Notes under the pieces: model-generated
Databases searched by the model: none
What the model was told of the DNA's origin: nothing
The model's input: only the letters and a program-made list of their open reading frames with translations
Position numbers and translations under genes: made by a program
Assembly: GCA_965220045.1 (NCBI GenBank)
Contig: OZ244803.1
Location: 1,674,001 to 1,738,000, forward strand
Direction: 5' to 3'
Source: VXOZ01 sp965220045
Lineage (GTDB): Bacteria > Chloroflexota > UBA11872 > VXOZ01
DNA: 64,000 bases
Shown: positions 53,899 through 62,555 of the stretch, piece after piece
Numbering within the stretch: the stretch's first letter is position 1
How the letters are laid out: each line of letters begins with the position of its first letter

Positions 53899-54942
53899 AT
53901 GGTGGGAGAGATGGGGCGCCATATCACGAAACCGCCTAAGCTTGCTGCTGGTGATACGATAGGCGTTATCGCCCCAGCGACGCCGTTCTCTCCGAGATTG
54001 CCCCCGGTATGCCGTGCTCAGTTCACGCGTAGCGTCGCCTGCCTGGAAGACCTTGGCTTCGCAGTCCAGGACTCTCCATCTATCACAGCCAATGGTCAAG
54101 ACACCTACGTTTCCCCTGAGGCGCGTGCCCAGGAGATCAATGACTTATTCGCTCAACCAGGAATCAGAGCGGTCATCGCGCTCGCCGGCGGCCGCGGCGC
54201 AAATGCGCTCTTGCCATTTCTCGATTGGCAATGCATTGCAGGCAATCCTAAAGTCATCCTGGGGTACAGTGCCGTGACAGCACTCTTGGTTGGCATTTAC
54301 AGTCGCACCGGTCTTGTCACGTTTCACGGTCCCATGCTCTTGAATGGATTTGGCGAGTACCCCACGATGCTGGCGTACAGCCGGGATCAGATCGAGCGTG
54401 TGCTCATGCATGCGAAGCCGCCAGGTCCCCGCCACCAACCGGATGAATGGACAACTGACTACCCGCATGAAGACAGACCCCGCGCCCTTCAAAAGCAGGA
54501 AGGCTGGCGCTGGCTCCGCTCGAGCCGGTCGTGCGGCCGCTTGATTGGCGGCAATCTCGCGACCCTTTGCACCCTGGCAGGCACACCATTCTGGCCCTCG
54601 TTCGAAGATACCATCCTCTTTCTCGAAGAAGTCAAGACGGGGTCGAGCATTCTGCAAGAGATTGACCAGTCCCTTGCCCATCTCGCCATGCTGGGTGTGT
54701 TTGCCGAAGTAGCGGGACTTGTCGTTGGCAAGCTAAATGACGCTTCCGCCAATGAAAACCGTATGTTCGATCGCCTCATCTTGCAGCACACTGCAGCGTA
54801 TGACTTCCCCATACTCAGCCAAGTCGACTTGGGGCATACTGATCCGAAACTGACGCTTCCCATCGGTGTACACGCGTCGCTCGATTCAGCCTCAGAGCAA
54901 TTCTGTCTTGCTGAAGCGGCGGTTAGCGCGCCTGCCGCCTAA
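53899..54942 (+). CDS. LD-carboxypeptidase / MccF-like S66 serine peptidase
   Basis: About 347 residues. It opens PPKLAAGDTIGVIAPATPFS as S66 enzymes do. The nucleophile Ser lies in ILGYSAVTALL (usually GYSDITAL, here Asp to Ala), with GGRGANALLPFLD before it. The catalytic Glu is probably in LFLEEVKTG and the His in DLGHTDPKLTLPIG. Family members trim L,D bonds of muropeptides in recycling, or cleave microcin C-type nucleotides (MccF). Cytoplasmic, with no signal peptide. ATG 53899 is chosen with aagagg upstream; longer in-frame versions overlap the preceding gene. It lies between the two BON-like membrane protein genes. Confidence 0.87.
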   Translation: MVGEMGRHITKPPKLAAGDTIGVIAPATPFSPRLPPVCRAQFTRSVACLEDLGFAVQDSPSITANGQDTYVSPEARAQEINDLFAQPGIRAVIALAGGRGANALLPFLDWQCIAGNPKVILGYSAVTALLVGIYSRTGLVTFHGPMLLNGFGEYPTMLAYSRDQIERVLMHAKPPGPRHQPDEWTTDYPHEDRPRALQKQEGWRWLRSSRSCGRLIGGNLATLCTLAGTPFWPSFEDTILFLEEVKTGSSILQEIDQSLAHLAMLGVFAEVAGLVVGKLNDASANENRMFDRLILQHTAAYDFPILSQVDLGHTDPKLTLPIGVHASLDSASEQFCLAEAAVSAPAA

Positions 54943-54956
54943 TTGGAGGGAACGCC

Positions 54957-55979
54957 ATGGCACAGCCAAATACATTGGGTGGCGCGGGAGATGACACGCG
55001 CTTCCTCTCGCGCCGAGAAATCGTCTCTGCCACGGTTGCCGACGCCCTGGTGATGATCGCCAGCTTGCGGGTGACGCTCCTGGCGGGAGCAATTGGCGGC
55101 GGTCTTGCGCCGTTGGCTTTCATCATCCCACTCGGACTGGCCGTTGTCCTCTGGCCCATACTCAACGCCTTCATGTTGGCGTTGATGGCTGGGGCCCTGC
55201 TCTTTGCCGTAGTGCTCACCCCATTGGTAATCATCTCCGGCTTTTGGGAACGCCTGCGTACGTTCAAGATCTTCGAAATAGCAGCGGGACTCATCCTCTT
55301 GGCTGTCGTTGTTGTCGGCGTCCTCACGTACCAAACTGCAGAGCCCGGATCCACACCAGTCAGCCTAGGAATGATTCTGGGAGGTGTGCTTACCATAGTG
55401 GCATTGGTCGTGAACACGTCGCCTGTCATCATTGGCGCGAGTGTTTTGGGAGCCCTCATGGCGCTCTTGCGGAGATTCCAGGCTGATCGCGACGTCTATT
55501 GGCGCATTGCCCTCGGGCCCATCGTCTCCGGTTACTTTGGCCCGCACCAAATCTTGTCCTTCATTGCCGTACCCTTAGGCCTCGTGGTAGCGCTCAACGT
55601 CTCTATACACAATGGTTGGGCGTTAGCGTTTCAGGCATTTCCCGTTTGGATACTCTCGGGCTTTCTCTTTTGGGCGTATTGGGAGATTGCCCACAAGTTC
55701 ATTCTGGGCAAGATCACTGGACAGGCCGTCTGGTTTCGCAAGAGTATGGCCCTCGCGAAGGTTCTGGAAGATGACTCGTATCTCTTTGGATTGCGCTTCG
55801 AATCCGTAGGCGTGGATGTGGAGCGGGGCGTGGCGCAAATCCGCGCGGAGTTTCGTGATCCCGATCAAGTGTACCGCGCCCGCCAAGCCTGCCTGCGCGT
55901 GGCCGGCATCACCGACGCCGAGGTGGTGGACACGAGCGATCCCTTCCAGCGGGTAAAGAGAAAGAGCTGGGACTACTAG
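54957..55979 (+). CDS. Multi-helix membrane protein with C-terminal BON-like domain (copy B)
   Basis: 340 residues with about six helices (roughly 35-60, 65-95, 108-125, 138-175, 195-215, 225-240) and a soluble C-terminus. Residues 258-326 (AVWFRKSMALAKVLEDDSYLFG ... DPDQVYRARQACLRVAGITDAEVV) match the BON-like block of copy A. Spacing is conserved: an Ala-Val-Trp-Phe-Arg start, an Asp-Ser-x-Leu-Phe-Gly core and a final Gly-Ile. The membrane halves differ more. It starts 14 bp after the S66 gene with a strong ggaggg box, so these are probably one transcript. No named family is known to me. Confidence 0.75.
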   Translation: MAQPNTLGGAGDDTRFLSRREIVSATVADALVMIASLRVTLLAGAIGGGLAPLAFIIPLGLAVVLWPILNAFMLALMAGALLFAVVLTPLVIISGFWERLRTFKIFEIAAGLILLAVVVVGVLTYQTAEPGSTPVSLGMILGGVLTIVALVVNTSPVIIGASVLGALMALLRRFQADRDVYWRIALGPIVSGYFGPHQILSFIAVPLGLVVALNVSIHNGWALAFQAFPVWILSGFLFWAYWEIAHKFILGKITGQAVWFRKSMALAKVLEDDSYLFGLRFESVGVDVERGVAQIRAEFRDPDQVYRARQACLRVAGITDAEVVDTSDPFQRVKRKSWDY

Positions 55980-56013
55980 CCGAGGATTCTTGCGTCACTT
56001 TGAAAGAGGCTTA

Positions 56014-56850
56014 ATGCGCATCGATTCACATCAACATTACTGGAAACTGAGCAGGGGAGACTACGGCTGGCTGACACCGGATATGGGCGTGCTGTACCGC
56101 GACTATCTCCCTTCCGATTTAGAACCAATTCTCGAGCGGCACAGTATCGACAAGACGGTGCTCGTGCAGGCCGCTCCCACCGTGGCGGAGACGGACTTCA
56201 TGCTTGCGCTCGCCGCCGAGCATGATTCTATTGGGGGTGTTGTCGGGTGGCTCGATATGGGAAACCCCGGCTTTCCCCGGCTGTTTGAGCAGTACCGCCA
56301 AAAGCCGGCATTCGTGGGGATTCGCCCCATGCTGCACGACCTGTCTGACGACGCCTGGGTGGCCCAGCCTCTTGTTCTTGAGAACCTCAAGCTGCTGGCG
56401 GCCCACGATTTTCCCTTCGACTTCCTGGTGCGTCCCCAACACTTGCCCCACGTGCTCCACGTCCTTGAACAGGTGCCGAATCTGCGGGCGGTGATCGATC
56501 ACATCGCCAAGCCACTCATCGAGGACCAGGTCTTTGAACCGTGGGGAGCGCACATCAGCGCGATTGCGCGGCACGATAGCGTCTACTGCAAGCTCTCCGG
56601 CATGGTGACCGAGGCCGATCACGCCAACTGGACGCCGGACGACCTCAAGTCCTATGTAGATCACGCAGTCGCATGCTTTGGAACTGAGCGCGTGATGTTT
56701 GGCAGCGATTGGCCCGTCTGTACCTTAGCGGCAAGCTACGATGCCGTAATCGGATCTCTGGAAGAGATCTTGGCGCCGCAGCTCGACGCTGCCAGCCTGG
56801 CACAGGTATTTGGCGGCAACGCCGCGCGGTTCTACGGGATCTCCCGGTAG
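56014..56850 (+). CDS. Amidohydrolase-2 family lactonase-like hydrolase
   Basis: A 278-residue TIM-barrel hydrolase. The N-terminal DSHQHYWKLSRGDYGWLTP is typical of L-fucono-/L-rhamnono-1,4-lactonase-like enzymes. Later markers are VVGWLDMGNPGF, NLRAVIDHIAKPLI, VYCKLSGMVTEADHANW and MFGSDWPVCTLAASY, with the final Asp of the metal or catalytic site in GSDWP. A sugar-acid lactone is the likeliest substrate, which would fit the Gfo/Idh sugar dehydrogenase nearby. ATG 56014 (agaggc box) is preferred to TTG 55990. Confidence 0.86.
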   Translation: MRIDSHQHYWKLSRGDYGWLTPDMGVLYRDYLPSDLEPILERHSIDKTVLVQAAPTVAETDFMLALAAEHDSIGGVVGWLDMGNPGFPRLFEQYRQKPAFVGIRPMLHDLSDDAWVAQPLVLENLKLLAAHDFPFDFLVRPQHLPHVLHVLEQVPNLRAVIDHIAKPLIEDQVFEPWGAHISAIARHDSVYCKLSGMVTEADHANWTPDDLKSYVDHAVACFGTERVMFGSDWPVCTLAASYDAVIGSLEEILAPQLDAASLAQVFGGNAARFYGISR

Positions 56851-56994
56851 CTCAGAGCAGGCGCCACGGAGAATTACGGCTGCCTGTCACGGGGTGCCCC
56901 GGCTTGCCGCAGCCGCGCGGTATCCGCAACCATTCTACCGGCCGACTCACCGGCAGCCGCCACGCAAGCTATACCAATGAGGAGCGTCAGCTTC

Positions 56995-58350
56995 ATGGAA
57001 GGACAACTGAGCGCCGGTGCGGCAACTGCCAACTTGACTCCTTGGCTTGACATTGCGCTTTGCGGCGGCTTTGCGCAGAGGCAAGCCACTGACGTCCATG
57101 ACGAAATCCTCGCCAAAGCCCTGGTGCTGGAGAACGGCGCGACTCGCATCGGCGTGGTGGTATGCGACTTTGTTTGCATGCCCAGGGGCATTGCCGATGC
57201 GGTAAAGCGGCGGGTAGCGCAAACGAGCGGCATCCCACCCAGTCACTTGCTCGTCTGCGCTACGCATACGCATAGCGGGCCGGCAGTGCGGACTGCATTG
57301 GGTGTCCGTGAAGATGCGGCGTATGTGGAGTCGGTGTCCGACAAGATCGCGGATGCGGTCCAAATAGCAGTCAATCGACTCAAGCCCGCGCGCATCGGCT
57401 GGGGAGAAGCGCGAGAAGACCGCATAGTCTTCAATCGCCGTTGGTGGATGCGCGACGGCTCCGTGCACATGAACCCCGGCCGCGAGAATTCGGACGCCGT
57501 GCGTCCGGCCGGCCCTACCGATCCTGCCCTGAGCTTCCTCTATCTGGAAGACACCGCAGGGACGCCCCTTGCCGTATTTGCCACGTTTGCGCTTCACTAC
57601 GTTGGCACCGACTCGCCCACAGCCCTTTCCGCAGACTATTACGGGCATTTCATGGCGGAAGTGCGGCGCTTGCTCGGCCCGCAGTGCCTACCCATTCTCC
57701 AAAACGGCACGTCAGGCGATATCAACAATATCGACTATAGCGGCCGCCGTGAATGGAGCGCCGCCGGGCATGCGCAAGCGAAGAAAATGGCCACCGTACT
57801 CGCGGGGCACGTGCTAAAGGAAAGCCAACTGCTGGAACTGCACAATGCCTGCCCGCTTGGCGCCGTATTGGAGACTGTGAACTATACCCGCAAAACCATC
57901 ACAGCGGAAGACCTGGTTACGGCCCGTCGCATCCTGCGCGATCCCACTTCCTTCACGTACGCCTCCGGGCCGTTTAGCTGGGTGGTCGGCCAACCGGTGC
58001 ATAAACAATACTTAGACGTCTACGCGCGAGCATGCATCGATCTGGCGGCGCTACCGCAAGAGCTGGATACGCGGGTGCAGTCACTGCGGATTGGAGATGC
58101 TGCCCTGGTAGCGCTGCCTGGCGAAGTCTTTGCGGCAACGGGCTTGGCTATCAAAGCGCAGAGCCCTTTTCAGACCACACTCATCGCCGAACTCGCCAAT
58201 GACTATCTCGGCTATATCTGCACGCGAGAGGCGCTGGAACAACAGGGCGGCTACGAGACCTGGGCCTCGCCCCATTCCATCGCCGCGGCAAGTACAGCCG
58301 AGCGCCTTGCAGAAGTCGCCGGCCAACAGCTCGCGAACCTCCGGCTCTAG
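56995..58350 (+). CDS. Neutral-ceramidase-like protein, paralogue 1 (no signal peptide)
   Basis: A 451-residue protein related to the N-terminal catalytic domain of neutral/alkaline non-lysosomal ceramidases. It starts LSAGAATANLTPW. Metal and active-site segments are CATHTHSGPAV (His), FALHYVGTDS (His), LQNGTSGDINN (Ser region), LPGEVFAATGL (Glu) and GGYETW (Tyr), matching the zinc ligands of bacterial ceramidase. Unlike true ceramidases it lacks a signal peptide and the C-terminal immunoglobulin-like domain, so the substrate may be another amide inside the cell. ATG 56995 has gaggag upstream; 56977 is an alternative start. Clearly paralogous to 59765-61123. Confidence 0.83.
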   Translation: MEGQLSAGAATANLTPWLDIALCGGFAQRQATDVHDEILAKALVLENGATRIGVVVCDFVCMPRGIADAVKRRVAQTSGIPPSHLLVCATHTHSGPAVRTALGVREDAAYVESVSDKIADAVQIAVNRLKPARIGWGEAREDRIVFNRRWWMRDGSVHMNPGRENSDAVRPAGPTDPALSFLYLEDTAGTPLAVFATFALHYVGTDSPTALSADYYGHFMAEVRRLLGPQCLPILQNGTSGDINNIDYSGRREWSAAGHAQAKKMATVLAGHVLKESQLLELHNACPLGAVLETVNYTRKTITAEDLVTARRILRDPTSFTYASGPFSWVVGQPVHKQYLDVYARACIDLAALPQELDTRVQSLRIGDAALVALPGEVFAATGLAIKAQSPFQTTLIAELANDYLGYICTREALEQQGGYETWASPHSIAAASTAERLAEVAGQQLANLRL

Positions 58351-58803
58351 ACGGTAGTAACGGATACGAAACCCCAAGAGCCTGTTTTCAGTCGTCTTGA
58401 CTGGGCGCGCAATGTTTGCCCCGAGCAATTGGACAAGCTTACGCAAGGCTTGACGAAGAGTGAATGGGACCGCAAATGGCTGGCGAATGGAAGCCGTGCG
58501 TACTTCATATACTCAGCACGAACGGCTTCCATTCGCTATGCAAACTTTATCCCGGAAGAACGTAAGCAGGCTCTAAGCGCAGGCGCGCAATCCGTGGCAA
58601 ACGCAGCATCCTGAATGACGGAACGATCCGTCACCGCGGCGAGGAAGATTGGTGCGGCGCCTGTAAGGAACGGCAGCCGACTGTGGTCTTCATCACCAGC
58701 GCGCATACTGCGAGCGACTGCCATGCAGTCGGCCCGGCAGTGAGCGTTGCCGAGCACGCGAGCGGCGCGTACACCTGGGCGTCTCTGCTGCGAGTCCCGG
58801 TCG
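58351..58803. other. 453-bp spacer with a 15-bp inverted repeat and dispersed-repeat fragment
   Basis: Between the ceramidase-like gene and the convergent GPP34 gene. Arms gcgaatggaagccgt (58483-58497) and acggcttccattcgc (58522-58536) form a perfect 15-bp stem. The loop contains ctcagcacgaac, the wording of a repeat also found at about 32511. The flanking cttgacgaagagtgaatggga is similar repeat material. No gene is evident. Confidence 0.65.
58483..58536. repeat. 15-bp perfect inverted repeat with 24-base loop
   Basis: Perfect arms as described for the spacer. It may terminate one or both convergent genes, though no T-run adjoins it; it is probably part of a dispersed intergenic repeat. Confidence 0.7.
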
Positions 58804-59454
58804 CTACGCCATGGGGTGCATCGAAAGTGCCAGCGACGCCTCGATATTCCAAACCACCTGCGAAACGGCCTGACCGATGAGGTCCAGCTTGCGCACCTGC
58901 TCGATGCGCCCTGCCGCTTGCCTGAGTTCCTGCTTGGAGAGCAGCGTGCGGAAGATCCCGCAGGAGTCCGCCAGGCCGATGATGACAATATCGCGCGGAT
59001 CGGGGATGACGTCGCTAAACAGCACCTCCATGATCCGCAGCTTGACTTCGCGCTCGGCCTTGCCGTCGATCACGGGGTAACGCCGCGCCCGAAACACCCA
59101 CAGGAAGCGATCGTCCCGGCTCTCCAGGATGCCGTGCGTGATAAGCCGCTTCATCACTTTGTCGCGGATTGAATAGGCATTCTCGGCCGTGTGCTCTATC
59201 CAGTGACAAATGTCGTGAACTTCCGTTGACTGGGCAATGCTCTCCAGCGTCGGATCGAGCAAGTCATCGCCGATAGGGCTGGGATCAAGCAAGGTAAGTC
59301 TCTTGGGGTCGGTGTCAATCCTATTCTCAAGCGCAATATCCATCAAAACCGCGCCTGCCAGAGCATAGCGCAGCGACCATTCGGGTATGTGGGCGAATTC
59401 TCCGCTCTCATCATCGAGAAGCAGGAGCATGATTTCTTCAGCAAATCTCAGCAT
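58804..59454 (-). CDS. GPP34 (Golgi phosphoprotein 3-like) family protein
   Basis: A 216-residue protein beginning MLRFAEEIMLLLLDDESG, the hallmark start of bacterial GPP34 proteins. LRYALAGAVLMDIALENRID and RDDRFLWVFRARRYPVIDG follow. In eukaryotes the domain (GOLPH3/Vps74) binds phosphatidylinositol-4-phosphate and glycosyltransferases; bacterial members are uncharacterised and mostly known from Actinobacteria. The phosphoinositide-binding residues cannot be judged here. It lies on the opposite strand between two ceramidase-like genes, which may be chance. No strong ribosome-binding site is seen, so the start is moderately supported. Confidence 0.85.
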   Translation of the reverse strand: MLRFAEEIMLLLLDDESGEFAHIPEWSLRYALAGAVLMDIALENRIDTDPKRLTLLDPSPIGDDLLDPTLESIAQSTEVHDICHWIEHTAENAYSIRDKVMKRLITHGILESRDDRFLWVFRARRYPVIDGKAEREVKLRIMEVLFSDVIPDPRDIVIIGLADSCGIFRTLLSKQELRQAAGRIEQVRKLDLIGQAVSQVVWNIEASLALSMHPMA

Positions 59455-59764
59455 TGGTACCTATCCTCACTACGTTGTAGGGTTTGTATCTATCGTAGGG
59501 CGATTGCGCGGCTGTTGTCAATGGTATGCGACATAAGGCGAACACTACCGTTCGAGCCCGGGAGGAAGCGCGGGAAAAATCGACGGCAATGCTTCCTCAT
59601 AGCGGCTGGTAAGCCATCCAAACGCCGCGCGAAAAGCGCCGCATGTGAGGAAGCTGAGATCATGTCGCCGCCTGTCTAGTCATTTCCGTTTGACACCGCC
59701 GTACGCTATACTTGCGACGATAGCGGCTATTCATGCACACACCGCAAACTAAGGAGTGACGCAC
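59455..59764. other. 310-bp divergent region between GPP34 and ceramidase-like paralogue 2
   Basis: A TTGACA (about 59691) is followed by TATACT only 11 bp later, too close for a normal promoter. aaggag lies eight bases before the GTG of the downstream gene. No gene is evident. Confidence 0.45.
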
Positions 59765-61123
59765 GTGAGTACATCACTGCAGGCCGGTGCTGCCACCGCG
59801 AACATCACGCCGTGGTTGGGCGTGGAGGTGCCCGGGAGCCATCGCACGCGTTACGCGGAAAGCGTTGATGACGAGCTTCTCGCCAAGGCGCTCGTGCTCG
59901 ACAACGGCGGCGTGCGGGTCGCGCTCGTCACGTGCGATCTCATCGCCATGCCGCAAGGAATCGCAGATGCGGCCAAGGAGCGTATCGCCGAGCGCTGCGG
60001 CATTCCGCCGGAAAACGTCATGATCAACGCCACGCATACGCACACGGCGGCCGGCATCGCCGATCTGCTCGGGACGGACGGCAATCAAGCGTTTATCGAC
60101 TGGGTGCCGCTCAAGATGGCAGACTCCGTCGAAATCGCCGCGAACCACATGCAGAGCGCGCGCATTGGCTTTGCCACGGCGCACGAGGACCGCATCTCAT
60201 TCAACCGGCGCTGGCACATGCGCGATGGCACGGTGCGAATGAACCCCGGCGCGGGAAATCCCGATATCGTCAGGCCCACCTATCCCATAGACCCCGAAAT
60301 CACCATGCTCTACGTGGAGGGTGCGGACGGCAGGCCCATCGCCGCGGTCTCCAATTTCGTGCTGCACTACGTCGGCACAGACAACGGGACTGCCATCTCT
60401 GCTGACTACTTCGGACACTTTCACCGTCTCATCCAACGGTATCTCGACCCGCAGTGCGTCGGCATGCTATGGAACGGTACATCGGGCGACATCAATAACC
60501 AGGACTACAGCGGCAAGCGCACGTGGACGGCCAGCGGCCACGCGCAGGCTATCAAGATGGCGAACGTGCTTGCCGGCCACCTCATCACCGAAATCCAACT
60601 GATGGAGATGCAGGACGACTTGGAGTTGGCGGCGGCGGTCGGCACATTTGAATTCCAACGCAAGACCATCACCGCAGAAGACCTCGCCATGGCGGAGAAG
60701 ATCCTGGCGGCACCGCCGGGCACGTATACCGACTACGACTCCGGCCCCTTTAGCTGGGTCGTCGGGCAGACCTTGCCACATCAACTTTCGGACGTCTACG
60801 CGGCTGAATGCCAGCGCTTGGCGCAGATGCCTATGGATCACACCGCGTCGGTGCAGGTCCTTCGGCTGGGAGATGCGTCCATCGTCGCGCTGCCGGGCGA
60901 GATCTTCGTCGAGTTCGGCTTGACGATCAAGGAACAGTCACCGGCTACGCCGCAGTTCGTCGTGAGCCTGGCGAACGGTTACATCGGATACGTCTGCACG
61001 GACAAAGCGCTGACCGACCACGGCGGCTACGAGACCTGGGCGGGGTATTCGTCCCTCGGCGACGTGGGAACCGGACCCGCCATGCAGGACTGCGCCCTGG
61101 AGTTGCTCGGCCGGCTCTTCTAG
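59765..61123 (+). CDS. Neutral-ceramidase-like protein, paralogue 2 (no signal peptide)
   Basis: A 452-residue protein aligned over its whole length with the gene at 56995. Matching segments are SLQAGAATANITPW, NATHTHTAAGI, NFVLHYVGTDN, LWNGTSGDINN, LPGEIFVEFGL and GGYETWAGYS. The same zinc-site positions are kept (His, His, Glu, Tyr). The THTHSGP of paralogue 1 is THTHTAAG here, so the active-site loop differs and the two may act on different substrates. There is no signal peptide. The start is GTG 59765, eight bases after aaggag. The Gfo/Idh dehydrogenase gene follows after 173 bp on the same strand. Confidence 0.83.
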   Translation: MSTSLQAGAATANITPWLGVEVPGSHRTRYAESVDDELLAKALVLDNGGVRVALVTCDLIAMPQGIADAAKERIAERCGIPPENVMINATHTHTAAGIADLLGTDGNQAFIDWVPLKMADSVEIAANHMQSARIGFATAHEDRISFNRRWHMRDGTVRMNPGAGNPDIVRPTYPIDPEITMLYVEGADGRPIAAVSNFVLHYVGTDNGTAISADYFGHFHRLIQRYLDPQCVGMLWNGTSGDINNQDYSGKRTWTASGHAQAIKMANVLAGHLITEIQLMEMQDDLELAAAVGTFEFQRKTITAEDLAMAEKILAAPPGTYTDYDSGPFSWVVGQTLPHQLSDVYAAECQRLAQMPMDHTASVQVLRLGDASIVALPGEIFVEFGLTIKEQSPATPQFVVSLANGYIGYVCTDKALTDHGGYETWAGYSSLGDVGTGPAMQDCALELLGRLF

Positions 61124-61296
61124 CCGCGACGTCAACGAGCCGCGGCGTTCATGCATGGCCCGCGGCCGGCTCGAACTCGCATGGTTTGCGGCATCTGGCG
61201 CCCTCACGCTTGCACCAAGGAGCACGAGGCCGACGCCCTAACTTTTCGAACAAGACGAGATCGATTGGCACAACCTACAGATTGGAGCGCGAAGCT

Positions 61297-62385
61297 ATGA
61301 ACGAAAGCAAGATACGCATGGCCGTCGTCGGATGCGGCGGCATCAGTACCGGTCACATCAATGCCTATGCCCGTATGAGTGAAGCTGTTGAATTGGCCTA
61401 TTGCGTGGACATCGACGAGGAGAAAGCCAAGGCCGAAGCGGAGCGCACGGGTTCGAAGTGGTCGACGGACTATGACTCGATCCTCGATGAGGTCGATGCC
61501 GTTGACATTTGCACGCCGCCTCATCTCCATGCCGCGATGAGCTTGGCCGCCATGCATCGCGGCAAGCACGTCCTCACGGAGAAAGTCATGGCGACGACGC
61601 TCGAAGACGCCGACGAGATGATCCGCGTCGCCGACGAGAAAGACGTCAAGCTGATGGTGGCGTACGTGACCCGATACCAGCCCATCTGGCAGAAACTCAA
61701 CGAACTGGTCACGGGCGGCGAATACGGTCAACCGTACATGGCGCAGGTGCGCACGGAAGACAACATGGCAAATCCGGCAGGGTGGCGCAAGTCGTGGAAG
61801 ACCTTTCCCATGGGCTGCCTGCTCAGCCACGGTTGTCATTATGTCGACCAGATGATCTGGAATCTGGGCGACGTCGTGCAAGCGACCTGCCTGAGCGACG
61901 ACCGCTTCCGCCGGGACACCCTTGGCCGGGAGGACACCGCGGTTTCCATCTACCGTTTTGCCAACGGCGCTCTCGGCAACTACGTGGCGTCATGGGGCAC
62001 CAAGCACAGCGACTGCCATCTACGCTTCGCGGTGTACCTCGAAGGCGGCGAGCTGATCCTCAGCTACGATCCCGACGGTGTGCGACGTCTCACGCTCTGG
62101 CAGGCTGGCAAGAAGGAAGGCACGCTCCTCGTTGAAGATGATCCCAGCAAGGCCGACCAAATGGATGCCTTCAGCGCGCGCAAGAACTTTGCCGGCGAAT
62201 GCGAGCACTTCATCGACTGCATCGTGAACGACAGAACCCCGCTTACCAACGGCGTGGAGTCGAAAAAGTCGATGGAAGCCATCATCGCCGCCTACCACGG
62301 CGAGGATTACGGGATGATCGCGGATCTGCCCCTCGAAAACGTGCGGCCCCAGATGATCTGGCGCAGGACGGACGAGGTCTGGTAG
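61297..62385 (+). CDS. Gfo/Idh/MocA-family NAD(P)-dependent oxidoreductase
   Basis: A 362-residue protein. The N-terminal Rossmann domain has MAVVGCGGISTGHINAY, VDAVDICTPPHLHAAMSLAAM and HVLTEKVMATTLEDADEM; the family's EKP catalytic Lys motif is EKV here. The C-terminal alpha/beta domain carries YVTRYQPIWQKL and LLSHGCHYVDQMIWNLG with the usual His. It oxidises or isomerises a sugar or sugar acid. ATG 61297 has ggag nine bases upstream; the open frame extending further 5' is antisense-like read-through of the preceding gene. It may share a pathway with the lactonase-like gene at 56014. Confidence 0.9.
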   Translation: MNESKIRMAVVGCGGISTGHINAYARMSEAVELAYCVDIDEEKAKAEAERTGSKWSTDYDSILDEVDAVDICTPPHLHAAMSLAAMHRGKHVLTEKVMATTLEDADEMIRVADEKDVKLMVAYVTRYQPIWQKLNELVTGGEYGQPYMAQVRTEDNMANPAGWRKSWKTFPMGCLLSHGCHYVDQMIWNLGDVVQATCLSDDRFRRDTLGREDTAVSIYRFANGALGNYVASWGTKHSDCHLRFAVYLEGGELILSYDPDGVRRLTLWQAGKKEGTLLVEDDPSKADQMDAFSARKNFAGECEHFIDCIVNDRTPLTNGVESKKSMEAIIAAYHGEDYGMIADLPLENVRPQMIWRRTDEVW

Positions 62386-62447
62386 AGCCCGGCATATCGT
62401 GGGTGTAGCCCGCGCACATTTTGATCCAACGATGACCCGAAACATGC

Positions 62448-62475
62448 GTAGGGGCACGATATATCGTGCCCCTAC
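62448..62475. repeat. 28-bp perfect palindrome, copy 2 of the dispersed element
   Basis: Identical over all 28 bases to 6427-6454 (half-site gtaggggcacgata). It lies between the convergent Gfo/Idh and dGTPase genes. Confidence 0.9.
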
Positions 62476-62493
62476 ATTTGTTTTCATCTATAA

Positions 62494-62521
62494 GTAGGGG
62501 CGGTTCGCGAACCGCCCCTAC
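62494..62521. repeat. 28-bp perfect palindrome, variant of the dispersed element
   Basis: The half-site gtaggggcggttcg is followed by its reverse complement. It shares the outer gtaggggc of the other 28-mers and the ttcgcgaa centre of the palindrome at 1701-1726. It begins 18 bp after copy 2. Confidence 0.9.
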
Positions 62522-62555
62522 GTGAGCCGCATTGCGCCGATCAAATGCCAATTGC

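Noticed and set aside
59691..59715. TTGACA followed by TATACT as a promoter of ceramidase-like paralogue 2
   Set aside because: The spacer is only 11 bp, too short for a sigma-70 promoter.
60808..61296. Upstream extension of the Gfo/Idh gene
   Set aside because: This part overlaps the ceramidase-like gene in another frame; the Rossmann motif and ribosome-binding site fix the start at 61297.
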